Shown here: positions 36,351-46,265 of the stretch, one piece after another
How the letters are laid out: each line of letters begins with the position of its first letter
Numbering within the stretch: position 1 is the first letter of the stretch
Assembly: GCA_024734495.1 (NCBI GenBank)
Contig: JALMQS010000816.1
Span: 4,882,373-4,946,372, forward strand
Direction of reading: 5' to 3'
DNA: 64,000 nucleotides
Source of the DNA: Forficula auricularia
Lineage: Eukaryota; Arthropoda; Insecta; Dermaptera; Forficulidae
Translations under genes and position numbers: made by a program
The notes under the pieces: generated by a model
The model's database searches: none
Seen by the model: only the letters and a program-made list of their open reading frames with translations
Told to the model about the DNA's origin: nothing

Positions 36351-36569
36351 TTTTGTCGAGATTAACTGAAAAAAAAAACATTTTACTTCTTTTTAAAACA
36401 TAGTTTTATTTTATTTTTATAAACCTACTCCTTGTAACCATTATAGTGAAATTGAAAATTAAGGCATAATTGTCAAAACTATCGCCTTAAATAAATGAAA
36501 ATATTTACATTAATTACTAGTTACAATCCTTAATTTTTTTTCCTTAACCATCGAACACATAAGCTTTTT

Positions 36570-36965
36570 CACAAAACAAAGTCACGAGCCCGGCCAGTCA
36601 GAACCACTATATGTTTAATTAGTTTATAACACATTTTTCAATAATTATCTTCATATATTGTTTTTTTTTTTTATTTATTAAATTATATCAAGATATAAAT
36701 CAATACTTTTTTTACTGTTTTTATGTATTTTTTACTATACTTAATTCCTTCAAAAAAAAATGAAAAATTAATAACAAAGTCACAAGCGGGGACTGTCAGC
36801 CCCTTGTATATGTTTAATTGTTTTATAACACACTTTTCACCAATTATTTTTATATTATTATATTTTTTTATTTATCAAGATTTTAAAAATGAATAATAAA
36901 TCAATAAGTTTTTACTGATTTAATTCACACAAAAACCCCGGGCTTCTTATGACTTTGTGTTTGTA
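36570..36965. repeat. Two-copy direct repeat with an inverted end
   Basis: ACAAAGTCACGAGCCCGG (about 36577) and ACAAAGTCACAAGCGGGG (about 36774) start similar blocks of about 85 bp, about 197 bp apart. Near 36935-36958, CCCGGGCTTCTTATGACTTTG is an inverted form of the same end. It looks like a composite small inverted-repeat element. Confidence 0.6.
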
Positions 36966-37785
36966 AAATGGTTCAAAGAAAAATTAGGTGTAATTTTTTT
37001 AGAAAAACCCTTTAAAAATACTTTTATTATGTATTAATGTAGGAATATTAAAAATTTGGAATTTATGGGACCCCTTTTCTGAATGTTATTGAAAAGAAAA
37101 TGTATGACTTGGTATGGCAGGCCCGGGTTATGCGTTCTAGAGTTAAAATATAGTTGTGCTTCAAGAGGAATTCCTGTTGTTCTAAATTCAATAAAATAAA
37201 CTCTGCTTTCACTTTTTTAATAAAAAGTCGAAATATGCGAAAAATTCCAGTTTCTACCAAAAATGCACGAGGGCAGCCCCCGCCTGCCCAGTGGCCTCTG
37301 ACTAAGCCTTATGTCTCCTCTACACTAGAACACATTATGGTGGTAGAGGATTGAAATGATGATTGCGAAGGATGGTTTTGGAAGCGGTTTTTCTCCCCAC
37401 ATCAAAGAGGCCCAGCAACCAAAGTGTGCAGTGGCTACGTGGCATGTTCATACACTAGGCCATCATTAGCTGGTCATTATCAGTTATCACTCATTATAAA
37501 CCCTACCTGTTGCTATTGTGCTATTCTGTTCGTTTTTTAATTATAAATAATTGTTCTGTTAAGTATTTGTTTTATATATTTGATCAATAATAAATATATA
37601 GTTTATCAAAACACCAACTAGGGGCCATTGTGGCCCAATCGAGCCTATCAAGACTGGCTTATTTACTAGACCTGTGTGTGGATGGACCGTTAAGCAAACC
37701 CGTTTTAATGGTGGTCATCATGGCGACCATAAGTATCCCATCATGGTTTATATTGTAAAGGAGCAATTAGAGCCTGTCTTAAAAT
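36966..37785. other. Mostly unique DNA, partly GC-richer
   Basis: About 37260-37500 and 37620-37760 are non-repetitive and compositionally complex. No coding frame recognised. Confidence 0.35.
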
Positions 37786-37787
37786 AA

Positions 37788-37882
37788 AATAAGACGATTT
37801 GAATCCATGAGAAAAAACAGATAATATTATTTCTAATTAAAAAGGCTGGCAATGCAGGTCAAACCTTCAAAACTATAGTTTC
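37788..37882 (+). mobile_element. Penelope/retrozyme-like fragment with broken hammerhead
   Basis: Holds ATGAGAAAAAACAGATAATATT-type flank (cf. 13440-13460), then AAAAAGGCTGGCAATG with a lost CTGATGA core, stem remnants GGTC...ACC, and CTTCAAAACTATAGTTTC (G12 lost). It ends where the Harbinger-like terminus begins. Confidence 0.5.
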
Positions 37883-37885
37883 TAA

Positions 37886-37915
37886 AGGCCGCTGCACACG
37901 GGGCTTGTTTTAATA
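37886..37915 (+). mobile_element. PIF/Harbinger-like terminus, single end
   Basis: AGGCCGCTGCACACGGGGC preceded by TAA (37883-37885). It is nearly identical to the right end of the complete element at 49254-49490 (read on the other strand). No partner end was found downstream. Confidence 0.6.
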
Positions 37916-38097
37916 ACACTGTTCGACAAAAATTAAACAAAAATTTCGTCCGTAAACCTAGCAATGGAGTCCAGTAGAGTTTTATACGCTGATTATCATG
38001 CGATTTGTCACTTTTTTAAAACATGTCAGAGTTTTGAGATATTATCAGTCAAAATGACGAAAAAGGCCTTTTTGGCGAAGCCTCCTGGCTAGTAAAA

Positions 38098-38127
38098 GGC
38101 CCGCCAAAGGCGGGCCTTGAAGCTAGT
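38098..38127 (+). mobile_element. Helitron-like 3' end (family H)
   Basis: Perfect hairpin GGCCCGCC-AAA-GGCGGGCC (38098-38116), six bases, then CTAG (38123-38126) and T. This is the Helitron 3' terminal structure, matching the copy at 26773-26801. The element body upstream may reach about 37915. Confidence 0.75.
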
Positions 38128-38279
38128 AATAAATAAATATTAAATAAACATTGTTTTTTTGTGTACATCTAAAATTTCTTGATTTGGTAGGTGTAACTTG
38201 AGCATAAAAAGTTTGCGGAATACTGGTTTAATATATAAAAAAAAAGAAAAGAAAAAAAAATCTCTTTAAAAATCGAGGG

Positions 38280-38830
38280 GATATGAAGGTATTTCTGGAC
38301 TCCTAGGTCAAGAATGGATACATTGGCAGACGAGGGAATGAGGAAGAGACGAGAGCGCTCTTTAAGAGTCTGTGCGTTGGTCAGTTTGGGAGAGCTAAGA
38401 GAAAAAGGATCATCAGATCAGCAGAGAGGAAGGATCAGATCGTCTGCTCGTCTGCGTGGGTGAACCAGGAGGCTTCGAGTCCGACCATGGAGGACTCAGT
38501 TGGCTGCGTAGACGTTACTCGTCATTGAGAGCCAATTAGAGCTGCGCAATCTGGGCGTAGCCGTGATTGAGTCAATTTGCCCCCACTAGAACTCAGTGAC
38601 CCGCCTTATGAGCTTTGTCCAGGGGGCCCCAGGGACTCCGCCCCTTTCAATCTCCATTTCATTCAAGTGCTCGAACAAATTACTTTTGCCACGGAACGAC
38701 GAATTAGCCATTCGGCCACTTGACAATGCCCCGAGTCGCAACAATAAATAAAAGAGCTGTTCTAGACAAGAAAGGGCAAGATAAATAAACGAATCCACTA
38801 AAAGAGGGCATCTTCAAAAGTGCTAATCGG
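38280..38830. other. Unique, GC-richer island; candidate regulatory element
   Basis: Non-repetitive and compositionally balanced, with no recognised protein domain in any frame. Similar in character to the islands at 35770 and 45640. Confidence 0.4.
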
Positions 38831-38973
38831 AACATTGAATTTTATAACGAGTAAATCAAAGAATATGTCTTCTCCTTGATAGAATTAAGTATATACGCTT
38901 AACGCTTATATTTCATGTATGTACTTTATTGTATTATTATAAGAAAAAAATATCTTATATTATTATTATCTAC

Positions 38974-39341
38974 TCTTATTAAACGAGCAAAAATTGTTTA
39001 TATATATATATTTTATTTTGAAAACGGCTCTACCGAATTGGATGAAATTCACGGGTTAGGGATTTTTGAGTTGACATTTCTATCTGTCAGTGTTTCATCT
39101 TCGGCTAAATTATTTTTGATGTGTTTTTTGTTAATTGAAATAATTACTGGGTGGGGGTGACTGTGGGGTGCATGAGATGGGGGGGGGTCCGGGGGGCGAA
39201 GTGCGGAGTTTTGGGGTCCATGGGGTGAGTACTATATATATTTGTATTTTTATCAGAATTTTAAATTAAAAATAATATTAATATATAGCTTTTAACTGAA
39301 TCAAAAAGTTACCGAGCATCGCTCGGTGGTTCCAGGTACTT
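38974..39341 (+). mobile_element. Helitron-like family G element, first of two abutting copies
   Basis: The 5' end TCTTATTAAACGAGCAA is followed by an AT run and GAAAACGGCTCTACCG. The 3' end has the hairpin ACCGAGC-ATC-GCTCGGT (39311-39327), then GGTTCCAGGTACTT about ten bases on. A 5' TC and a 3' hairpin near a CTRR-like end fit a non-autonomous Helitron, although CTTA departs from strict CTRR. Confidence 0.55.
39145..39200 (+). other. G-rich tract, potential G-quadruplex
   Basis: GGGTGGGGG, GGGG, a run of nine G and a run of six G lie within 55 bases, with short loops. It stands out sharply in AT-rich DNA and lies inside the family G element. Confidence 0.6.
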
Positions 39342-39345
39342 ATAT

Positions 39346-40124
39346 TATTAAATGAGCAATTCTTGTATGTATATCCAATCTTGTTCTCGAAAACGGCTCT
39401 AACGATTTCGCTAAAATTTGGTGTACTTATCTTGATAAGTATCATGAGTTATTAGTTGTGTCAAATTTTTAATCCGATTGAAATAAAGGAAGGGGGTGTA
39501 AATTAGGCATGTCGTAAAATAAATATTTTAATCGTTCATATCTCGCCTTCAGTAAATCGAAGGGGGTGTAAATTAGGCATGTCGTAAAATAAATATTTTA
39601 ATCGTTCATATCTCGCCTTCAGTAAATCGCAGAGCCTTGAAATTTGAAACTTAAGCTATATAGAGGCTACAAGAAGTACTACAAGATTCCGACTATAATA
39701 GAAGTACCGGAAGTGGATGTTTTCGTGCGTAATAATGTACCCCCCTGCGTTTCGCAACCATAAATCTCAGAGCTGCGAAAGCTCGATATATAAGCTAGAA
39801 GGAGTACAGCAAGATTTTGGTTGAAATCGGAACACCGGAAGTGGACATTTATATGAAAGATTTTTCGATTTTTTTTTCTCAAAAACGGCACTAACGATTT
39901 TTTTTTAAATTGGTGTATTTATCAAGTGTCATGAGTTATTAGTCGTGTATAGATTTTAATACGATTCAAATAAAGGAAGGGCGTGTAAATTAGGAGTGTC
40001 ATAAAATAAATATTTTAATCATTCATATATCGTCTTCGGTAAGTCACGCAGAGCATTGTAATTTGAAACCTAAGCTATTTAGAGGCAAAAAGTTACCGAG
40101 CTTCGCTCGGTGCTCCATGCACTT
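39346..40124 (+). mobile_element. Helitron-like family G element, second abutting copy
   Basis: Starts TTATTAAATGAGCAATTCTT right after the first copy and shows TTCTCGAAAACGGCTCTAAC. It runs through the family G body and ends with the perfect palindrome ACCGAGCTTCGCTCGGT (40095-40111), then GCTCCATGCACTTG. It contains a 70-bp tandem duplication and a partial internal repeat of its own body (about 39750-40060). Confidence 0.6.
39490..39629 (+). repeat. Perfect 70-bp tandem duplication
   Basis: 39490-39559 and 39560-39629 are identical base for base, which indicates a very recent duplication (or an assembly artefact). Confidence 0.9.
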
Positions 40125-40131
40125 GTATTAT

Positions 40132-40477
40132 TATAAGAAAAAAAAATATTTTCTATAATCAAACAATGAGAAAAATGGAAATGGGAAAAAATTCTCTTCA
40201 TTATTCATAAACGGGGAAAATTGACTGATATTTAAAACATATTTTTGATCGCTTAATATTACCATTAAAAAAAAATGATTTGAAATTTAAAACTCAAAAA
40301 GGATCTTTTATTTATTATTTTGAACATTCTAAATAGAATTGGATATCTTTATATAATAAATAATTAATGATCTTTATAAATCATAGTTGATCTTATAGAA
40401 TAAAAAATGAAATTTATATATAAAAAGTAATATTTTTAAAATTAGGGGCGTAAATCATATTTTTTGATATTTAAACA
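40132..40477. other. AT-rich spacer, no gene seen
   Basis: No coding or repeat feature recognised. Confidence 0.4.
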
Positions 40478-40519
40478 CACGGTGTTTTCAAAAGAATATA
40501 GCAGTTTGAATGCGTTATA

Positions 40520-40944
40520 CAGTGAAACCCCTCAAATCTGAACCCCGGAATTCCGAAATCCCGGGAAATCCGAAGGAGTTTTTTTTTGACAAATTCAAGG
40601 TTTTATCACTTGTTGCATTGCAAAACTGTTCAATTTTGACACGATTTTTTTTCCAGTCACTTATTGTTGTTTTACCAACACCAAACTCGACAGACTACTT
40701 TGTGAAACGTTCCCTAGCGTCCAGAAGCTTTCAAGCTTACAGTTTTTGTTCTAAAGTACAAGAACTGTGTTTTCGTTTGCTTGCCATAATTGAAAATCAA
40801 CACCTTTCACTTAATTAAAAACTCAACAATAAGAAAGCAACTCGAACAGAAACGCCCGCCAAAACCAGCTTTCGGCTAATCCGAACAAATTGAAATCCGA
40901 ACAGGCTACAGTCCCAATTAATTCGGATTTGAGGGGTTTCATTG
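40520..40944. mobile_element. Pogo/Tigger-type non-autonomous element
   Basis: Flanked by TA (40518-40519 and 40945-40946). Ends are CAGTGAAACCCCTCAAATC and its inverted partner ATTTGAGGGGTTTCATTG. TIR sequence, TA duplication and the encoded CENP-B-like domain all agree on the pogo branch of Tc1/mariner. Confidence 0.85.
40570..40787 (-). pseudogene. Pogo/jerky-type transposase N-terminus (CENP-B helix-turn-helix), broken
   Basis: Read on the minus strand from an ATG at 40787, the frame begins MASKRKHSS and later reads EFGVGKTTISDWKKNRVKIE. That is the CENP-B-type N-terminal helix-turn-helix found in jerky and Tigger/pogo transposases; this domain binds the element's terminal repeats. At least three stop codons interrupt the first 35 codons (LEQKL-stop, then another two codons later, then after RFTK). 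The frame continues past NATSDKTLNL to the left terminal repeat, where the rest of the protein, including the DDE domain, has been deleted. The copy therefore cannot make transposase. It sits head-on inside the 425-bp element with TA duplications and is itself nested in a larger foldback. Confidence 0.8.
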
Positions 40945-41074
40945 TAATATCAATTAGATGAGGTGTACCTAGTTGTTTCTATGCTAGAATTGAAGAGAGG
41001 ATTTTCCAGTTTTAGCGAGTGCAGATGGTTCTTTTTTCTTGGTTAAATTGGAAAAGTGCCGGACAACTTCATTC

Positions 41075-41148
41075 GCCACTACGTTTGTCCCCATGACCTC
41101 AAGGAACTGGAACTCCCTCCCGGCCTCCGTGCGGCCTCCATGGTCGTC
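41075..41148 (+). pseudogene. Possible non-LTR reverse-transcriptase C-terminal scrap
   Basis: One frame reads TTFVPMTSRNWNSLPASVRP, then stops at about 41146. The WNSLPASV motif is typical of the end of CR1/Jockey-like reverse transcriptases. Only about 20 codons match and no other part of the element is present, so this is a captured fragment in the foldback loop. Confidence 0.4.
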
Positions 41149-41617
41149 CAGATAGTTTTTTTTTTTAATTAAATTGAATTCAAGTAGGGATCGCACCAGG
41201 AAAATCCCCAATGGATCTCGAAAGACCCTTGCATTACCGAAGAGAAGAGAAAATTGATCAATCGAAAGCGTCGAGGCGTAGGTGTTTGTCCACCCGAATT
41301 TTGAAGGTTTGCATGTTATAAGGGTCGAGAAAAACGATGGGCGGAGAGAGAGACGAATGAAGTGGTCCGGCACTTTTCCAATTTAACCAAGAAAGAAAAG
41401 TATCTGTACTCGCTAAAACTAGAAAACATTCTCTTCAATTCTAGCATAGAAACAACTACGTAGAGCTCTAATTGAAATCATAACGCATTCAAACTGCTAT
41501 ATTTTTTATAAACAGCCTGTATAATAAACAAATAACTTCATAACATACAGATGTTAAATAAAACAAAAGCTTTTTATCAGCAGTTTTTTAATTCAAATGA
41601 TGGTTAAATTAAATCCA

Positions 41618-41652
41618 AATATTTCAGAAACACAGTCTTCCTTCTTCAGGGG
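41618..41652 (-). ncRNA. Weak hammerhead-like motif
   Basis: Minus strand: CTGAAGA (41643-41649), a five-pair stem II AGGAA/TTTCT with a 7-base loop, then GAAA (41622-41625). CTGAAGA still fits CTGANGA. Stem III and stem I are not convincing. Confidence 0.35.
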
Positions 41653-42235
41653 GCATCCTTCCAATACTGCCCCATCTCCAAAATTATTCCAATATAGACC
41701 TCGAGAAACATCTCACAATGTATATATATGTTTTATTCGCCCTTCATTCTACGTGTGAGAGACAAATTGGAATGGCCTTTTAGTGTTGCGAGATTGTTGA
41801 TCTAAGAATGATATAATTGCTTATTTAATATAATTCTATTTGCTAGACTTGTCTAAATATGTCTTTAGAGAATCTAAAACCAGGAAAAAATTAAATAATA
41901 AAAAGTTGACAATAAGGTGCCAAGAGACGATAAACAAGAACAAAAGTTTCCAACAATTTCAATTTTTATTCTTATTTCAATGCTTATCTATATTAAAAGG
42001 AAAATATATTAATGAAAGTTTGCCTCTGTAGAGGGATGATCGTTGGCATTTGTTAGAACTCCAGGGATAATTCAATGCAATTTAATTTACTCAATCATTA
42101 AACAAATATTACACAAGACTATTTGATTTATATTTGGTTTCGATCGGATTATCATAAATCCTGATTTTGGCCTCAATGACGAAGTCCAGAATAAGTCACT
42201 TTCCTTTTTATGAATTTTTCTAAAGTATAAAAGCT
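41653..42235. other. Unique AT-rich spacer, no gene seen
   Basis: No recognised feature; short open frames lack domains. Confidence 0.35.
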
Positions 42236-42935
42236 TTATAATAGAGTGGTTTTAGCGTATATGGGGAATTTCAAATTATACGAAAATCAACAGCACAATC
42301 CGGAAACTTGTTCGTATAGATAAAAAACTAATAACTGTAAATTTTGAGCAATATCGAACATCGCGTAACCGAGCCTTAGCTCTCTTTAGTTTGAAAAAGT
42401 AGTTTTTTTTTCATTTTGGTCCACCCTAATATTAAACGGTCTTCCTAAATTATATATTATATCGATAGAGGACGTTAATACGAATCCAAAACATGTTTAT
42501 TTATTGAAATAGGACTAAAATTGAAGGAGTTTTTGTTATTAATCATTAACATTATAAGAGTATCGCAAGAAATAGTCGAATTTTAGTAAAATATGATGTC
42601 TTAGAAAATGTACAAAATTTTGAAATATACAAATATGATGTAACTAAAAAATCCATAACTCCGTCAATTTAAGTCCGATTTCAATAAATAAACATGTTTT
42701 GGATTCGTATTAACGTCCTCTATCGATATAATATGTAACCGTTTAATATTAGGGTGTACTAAAATGAAAGATAGGGAATAAACCGATTTTTCCAAACTTT
42801 AGAGGGCTAGGGCTCGGTTACGCGATGTTCGATTTGGCTCAAAATCTACAGTTATTTTTCATCTATACGAACAAGTATCAGGGTTGTGCCGTCGATTTCC
42901 ATATACTTCTAAAATAAGAACCACTCTACTATATA
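42236..42935. repeat. Long foldback element, about 700 bp
   Basis: Arms about 42236-42500 and 42680-42935 are complementary. TAGAGTGGTTTTA at the left end pairs with AACCACTCTA at the right. ACATCGCGTAACCGAGCC (about 42358) and CCAAAACATGTTTATTTATT (about 42486) also pair with right-arm sequence. The single-copy middle is about 180 bp. No coding frame. Confidence 0.85.
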
Positions 42936-42939
42936 AGCT

Positions 42940-43667
42940 GACAAAATATTGGAGTATGGCAAGGCCGTAGTCAGGAAAAAATTTGAGACGGGGGAGGGAT
43001 ACCCACCGAAGAGTTAGGGGAGTATAGATAAATTCCTAGGAACAGGAGACATGACCTCACAGATGCCCAGATAGGTTTTTTTATCAGAGTATTTTTTTTG
43101 TTTATTAATTTTTTATTGAGCATTTATTTATGTCAGTAAGACTTCGATTTTTAACTCAACTTTTCGGGGGGGGGGGTACAGGACCATTATTATTATTTTA
43201 TCTACATAATTTTAAACTAACTAAAGGAAACGTGAAAGTTTCGAAGAACATTATAAAAGCTCTAATGGTTTTCACCATAGATAAAAGATACAGCACCCTT
43301 TGTCAATACAAAACCTCACTAAGATCTTCTGATCAGTTCTTTCTGGTAGGACCAACCACCCAGGAAGTAAATGAAATTTTCTAGTTTTTCAGAACGTTTC
43401 AGCTTTTAATTCTCAAGTCTTTTTCAAGGGATGTTAGATATAACTCGAACTATTCAGCTCGTCGGTCATAAAAGTAAATTCAATTCGAACAAATCTTAAC
43501 AGATCAATGGACTGAATTGAATATAAATATATCTATCATGCAACTGCCAGTATTCCTATTTAGGCTAGGCCTCCCCAAGTAATGTAGCAACAGGAATAGG
43601 ATTGAGAACACTGTAAGAAGTCAACAAAACACTATCAAAAATTAATTTCTCTACATATTGCATAAAT
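42940..43667. other. Spacer with a short poly-G run
   Basis: A run of ten G lies at about 43166-43175. No coding feature; an 84-codon open frame at 43130-43384 has no recognised domain. Confidence 0.35.
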
Positions 43668-43955
43668 CAGCGATCAGCTACCTTTTAGATATTGCGGACC
43701 ACTAAATTCCCAATTTAAAATTTCGCGGACAACTAAAATAATTTTTAAAGTTAAAAATTATTTACTAGCATTGAGTATGATATACATACATATTTATTTA
43801 TCCAATATTATTGCAATTACCATATTTGACGATAACATAAAAAGAGTAATAAATAATAGTAATATATATTAAAAATTAGTGCGATATTCGTTGCTAAAAT
43901 AATATCTGAATTTTTTGCTGGCCATTAAAATTAGTCCAGCAGTTGTCGACCGCTA
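43668..43955. mobile_element. hAT-like MITE
   Basis: CAGCGATCAGCTACC at the left and GTCGACCGCTA at the right are imperfect inverted ends of the hAT type. GCGGACCACTAAA follows the left end. Interior AT-rich, non-coding. Flanking 8-mers (GCATAAAT and CCCTAAAT) share six bases. Confidence 0.55.
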
Positions 43956-44213
43956 CCCTAAATTCTTAGATCTTTGGGATCGGGTGATTTCAAAGTGTCA
44001 ACTATTAGTATTTATGTTTTTTAAGTCAGGGCTGTCCAACCCATGGTCCGCATGCGGCCCAGCACTGCAATGAGTGTGGCCCAACATAAAATCATAAACT
44101 TCATTAAAAGATTGAGATTTATGTGTAGAGATATATTTATTCCATTTATCGAAATATGAATGTATATTTGTACAATACGTGAAGCTTTTTTTAAGAATAA
44201 AATTCACTAAAAG

Positions 44214-44455
44214 CAAAATTATAAATTGAAGGAGACAATAAAAGAGAGTGTCTTCTGCTGGAATTATAAATTTTATTTATTTATAACTAGACTATAGTTT
44301 CGAGGGCTTTGCCCTCTTCATCAGTCTATTACAATGTATTCACAGGAATTAATTTTTCGTTATAAATAAATAAAATTTATAATTCCAGCAGAAGACACAC
44401 TCTTTTATTGTCTCCTTCAATATATAAAAATTCTGCTACTCTCGGCAAAAACTTT
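44214..44455. mobile_element. Penelope/retrozyme-like foldback nested in the hAT element
   Basis: The left arm (about 44214-44287) and right arm (about 44363-44440) are complementary over about 70 bp, including GAAGGAGACAATAAAAGAG and TTCTGCTGGAATTATAAA. The hammerhead-like motif is single-copy, in the loop. The right arm is followed by ATTCTGCTACTCTCGGC, the family's terminal block. Confidence 0.8.
44288..44326 (-). ncRNA. Hammerhead ribozyme-like motif, intact core
   Basis: Minus strand: CTGATGA at 44318-44324, one extra A, stem II GAGGGC/GCCCTC around AAA, GAAA at 44298-44301, a two-base-pair stem III, and C17 at 44290. Stem II differs from other copies by paired changes. Stem I is weak (one A-U pair, then a mismatch). 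Confidence 0.7.
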
Positions 44456-44629
44456 CAATTCAAAATTATAAGCTCAACTATATAAGATAAAAAAATAATG
44501 AAATTTCGAATATTTAAAAATTCTTCTTCTCAAATTTTCATTTTCTAAAATATTTATTATTTCAGTAATTTATATGCTACGACACTAACCAAGTCTGTCT
44601 ATAGTTATCATTCTAGTAGTACAAGGAGA

Positions 44630-44925
44630 CAAGGAATTGTGGTTTTCTAGAACAAATTTCTCTCCTGAACTTGAAAACTTGTCAGGACTTTTCTTTTAGA
44701 TCTCTGCACTTTCTTACATGTCAATAGATCAGGGATTATTATATCTGTGTCCCTTTTAAAAAATAAACAAATAATTGGGGTTTTATAGAACAATCACAAT
44801 TAATTGATAATTTCTCTCTTGGACTAAAACTTGTCAGGACTTGTCTTTTAGATCTTTGCACGAACTTATATGTCAATAGATCAGCGATTATTATATCCGT
44901 AACCCTTTTAACAAATAAATTATCA
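44630..44925. repeat. Tandem duplication inside the hAT element, about 140-150-bp unit
   Basis: AAACTTGTCAGGACTT, TCTTTTAGATCT, TGTCAATAGATCAG and GATTATTATATC recur in the same order in 44630-44772 and 44773-44925. The copies are diverged. Confidence 0.75.
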
Positions 44926-45639
44926 TTCCTCACATCCTTCTTTAATACCATTTGATTTAAACCAGGGCTACCCGTGGCCCAATATAAAGTCATAAAATTC
45001 CTTAAAACATTGAGATTTATATGTAGATACATACTAGAAAACACACAACAATTTGGCCTGATAATTTTTTTTTCTCAAAAATAAGAAATCTGAAAATTTA
45101 AGGTGAAGTTTTCGAAAAATAAAAGTGCTAATTTTAAATTTTGAATCTGAAACTAAATTTCAAGATTTCCGAAAAAATAATCATCATTTTTGTCTATTTT
45201 CGACTCCTTTTCATTAGAAATAAATTGTCTACTTGCAAACTTTCTGATTGAATCTTCTAGAACAACAATTAGATACTGATCTGAAAGAAAAATTGAATAT
45301 TATATCTTTATTAGAATTTTATATTAATTATCTAGCCAGAAAAAATATAAAGAAATACTAATACATAATATCACATTTTGTAAATATTTAGGTATATATT
45401 TACAAATACGAGAAGCTATTTTCAAGTATAAAATTTAAGAAAAGTAAAATTAGAAGCTCATTATGAGCTAAAAAAATAATAAAGTTCTTATTTCTACATT
45501 ATTTCTTTTTTGAATAACAAATATCAATAGAATTATAATTTTTTATCCGCGGTCCGAGACAATTTTTTTTTTTTTTTTAATGTGGCCCATGTAAGCCAAA
45601 AGGTTTCGGACACCCTGGATTAAGTTAATATATTAAAAT

Positions 45640-46260
45640 ATCTAGCTCAAATGATAGCTAAAGAAAGAGTAATTGGACCGTCACGTTTGGAAAAGGAAAT
45701 GGATTCTCTAAATGGCAGCCTGCAATTTCTATCACCAAACTTTCTTTCCCTTGAGGTATTTTTTATTTGCTATCGAGTGCGCCCTCATGATATGTATGTT
45801 GCCGAGGGTAATGAGTCGAAAGGGCTTCCTCGGCGGGCGATTTTTCAAGATCAATTACTCAAGTGAAATTGTAATTTGTTAGCGAGCAAAGTTTCCCGAA
45901 GACAAGTTGAAAGCCGTCTCCATTGCATCTCGTTGCCCCGCGAGTCGTCATCAATGAACTCATGTTTACAATCGGTCTGTTGTGGCCAAAAGACCTCCTC
46001 TTCCTCTAGGGCGGAGGACTAAAACGTCAACCATCACTTGTTCGTGGGTTCACTTGCTATATTTGCTCTGCGCCGCCATTAGCATCGCAAGATGACTTCC
46101 TTCTCTACCGAAGGCTCGATTTATTCACCAAATAAAGAACCGTCTGCCTCATATTTCTTATACAAAGCAAACTCCATTGCCTTGCCAGAGTTGCATTTTT
46201 ATTCCCATTAGCCTTTAAGATTTTGAAACGTGTTTCCAAAATCCTCTTCCTTCTTAGTTT
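45640..46260. other. Unique, GC-richer island; candidate conserved regulatory element
   Basis: Non-repetitive and compositionally complex through about 46180. No frame with a recognised domain. Includes GCGCCGCCATTAGCATCGC (about 46070). Confidence 0.4.
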
Positions 46261-46265
46261 TTTAA

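Larger units (their letters stand above)
40478..41523. repeat. Long foldback element interrupted by a pogo-type insertion
   Basis: The left arm (40478-40519 plus 40947-41070) and right arm (about 41360-41523) are complementary. AGCAGTTTGAATGCGTTAT matches its complement at 41482-41500, and TTTCTATGCTAGAATTGAAG matches at 41436-41456. The right arm lacks the 425-bp insertion present in the left, proving nesting. The loop includes a possible reverse-transcriptase tail (41075-41148). Confidence 0.8.
44027..45617. mobile_element. hAT-like non-autonomous element with a nested insertion
   Basis: The left end CAGGGCTGTCCAACCCATGG and right end TTTCGGACACCCTG are inverted hAT termini. Flanking 8-mers TTTTAAGT and GATTAAGT share TTAAGT, consistent with an 8-bp target duplication that has drifted. 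The left-end module is partly repeated at about 44958. A Penelope-like element is inserted at 44214-44455. No intact transposase. Confidence 0.75.

Noticed and set aside
38455..38490. GGCTTCGAGTCCGACC resembling a tRNA B-box
   Set aside because: No matching A-box or cloverleaf could be built around it.
40984..41373. 129-codon open frame on the minus strand
   Set aside because: Spans the arms and loop of a foldback element. The only protein-like signal there is on the plus strand (WNSLPASV).
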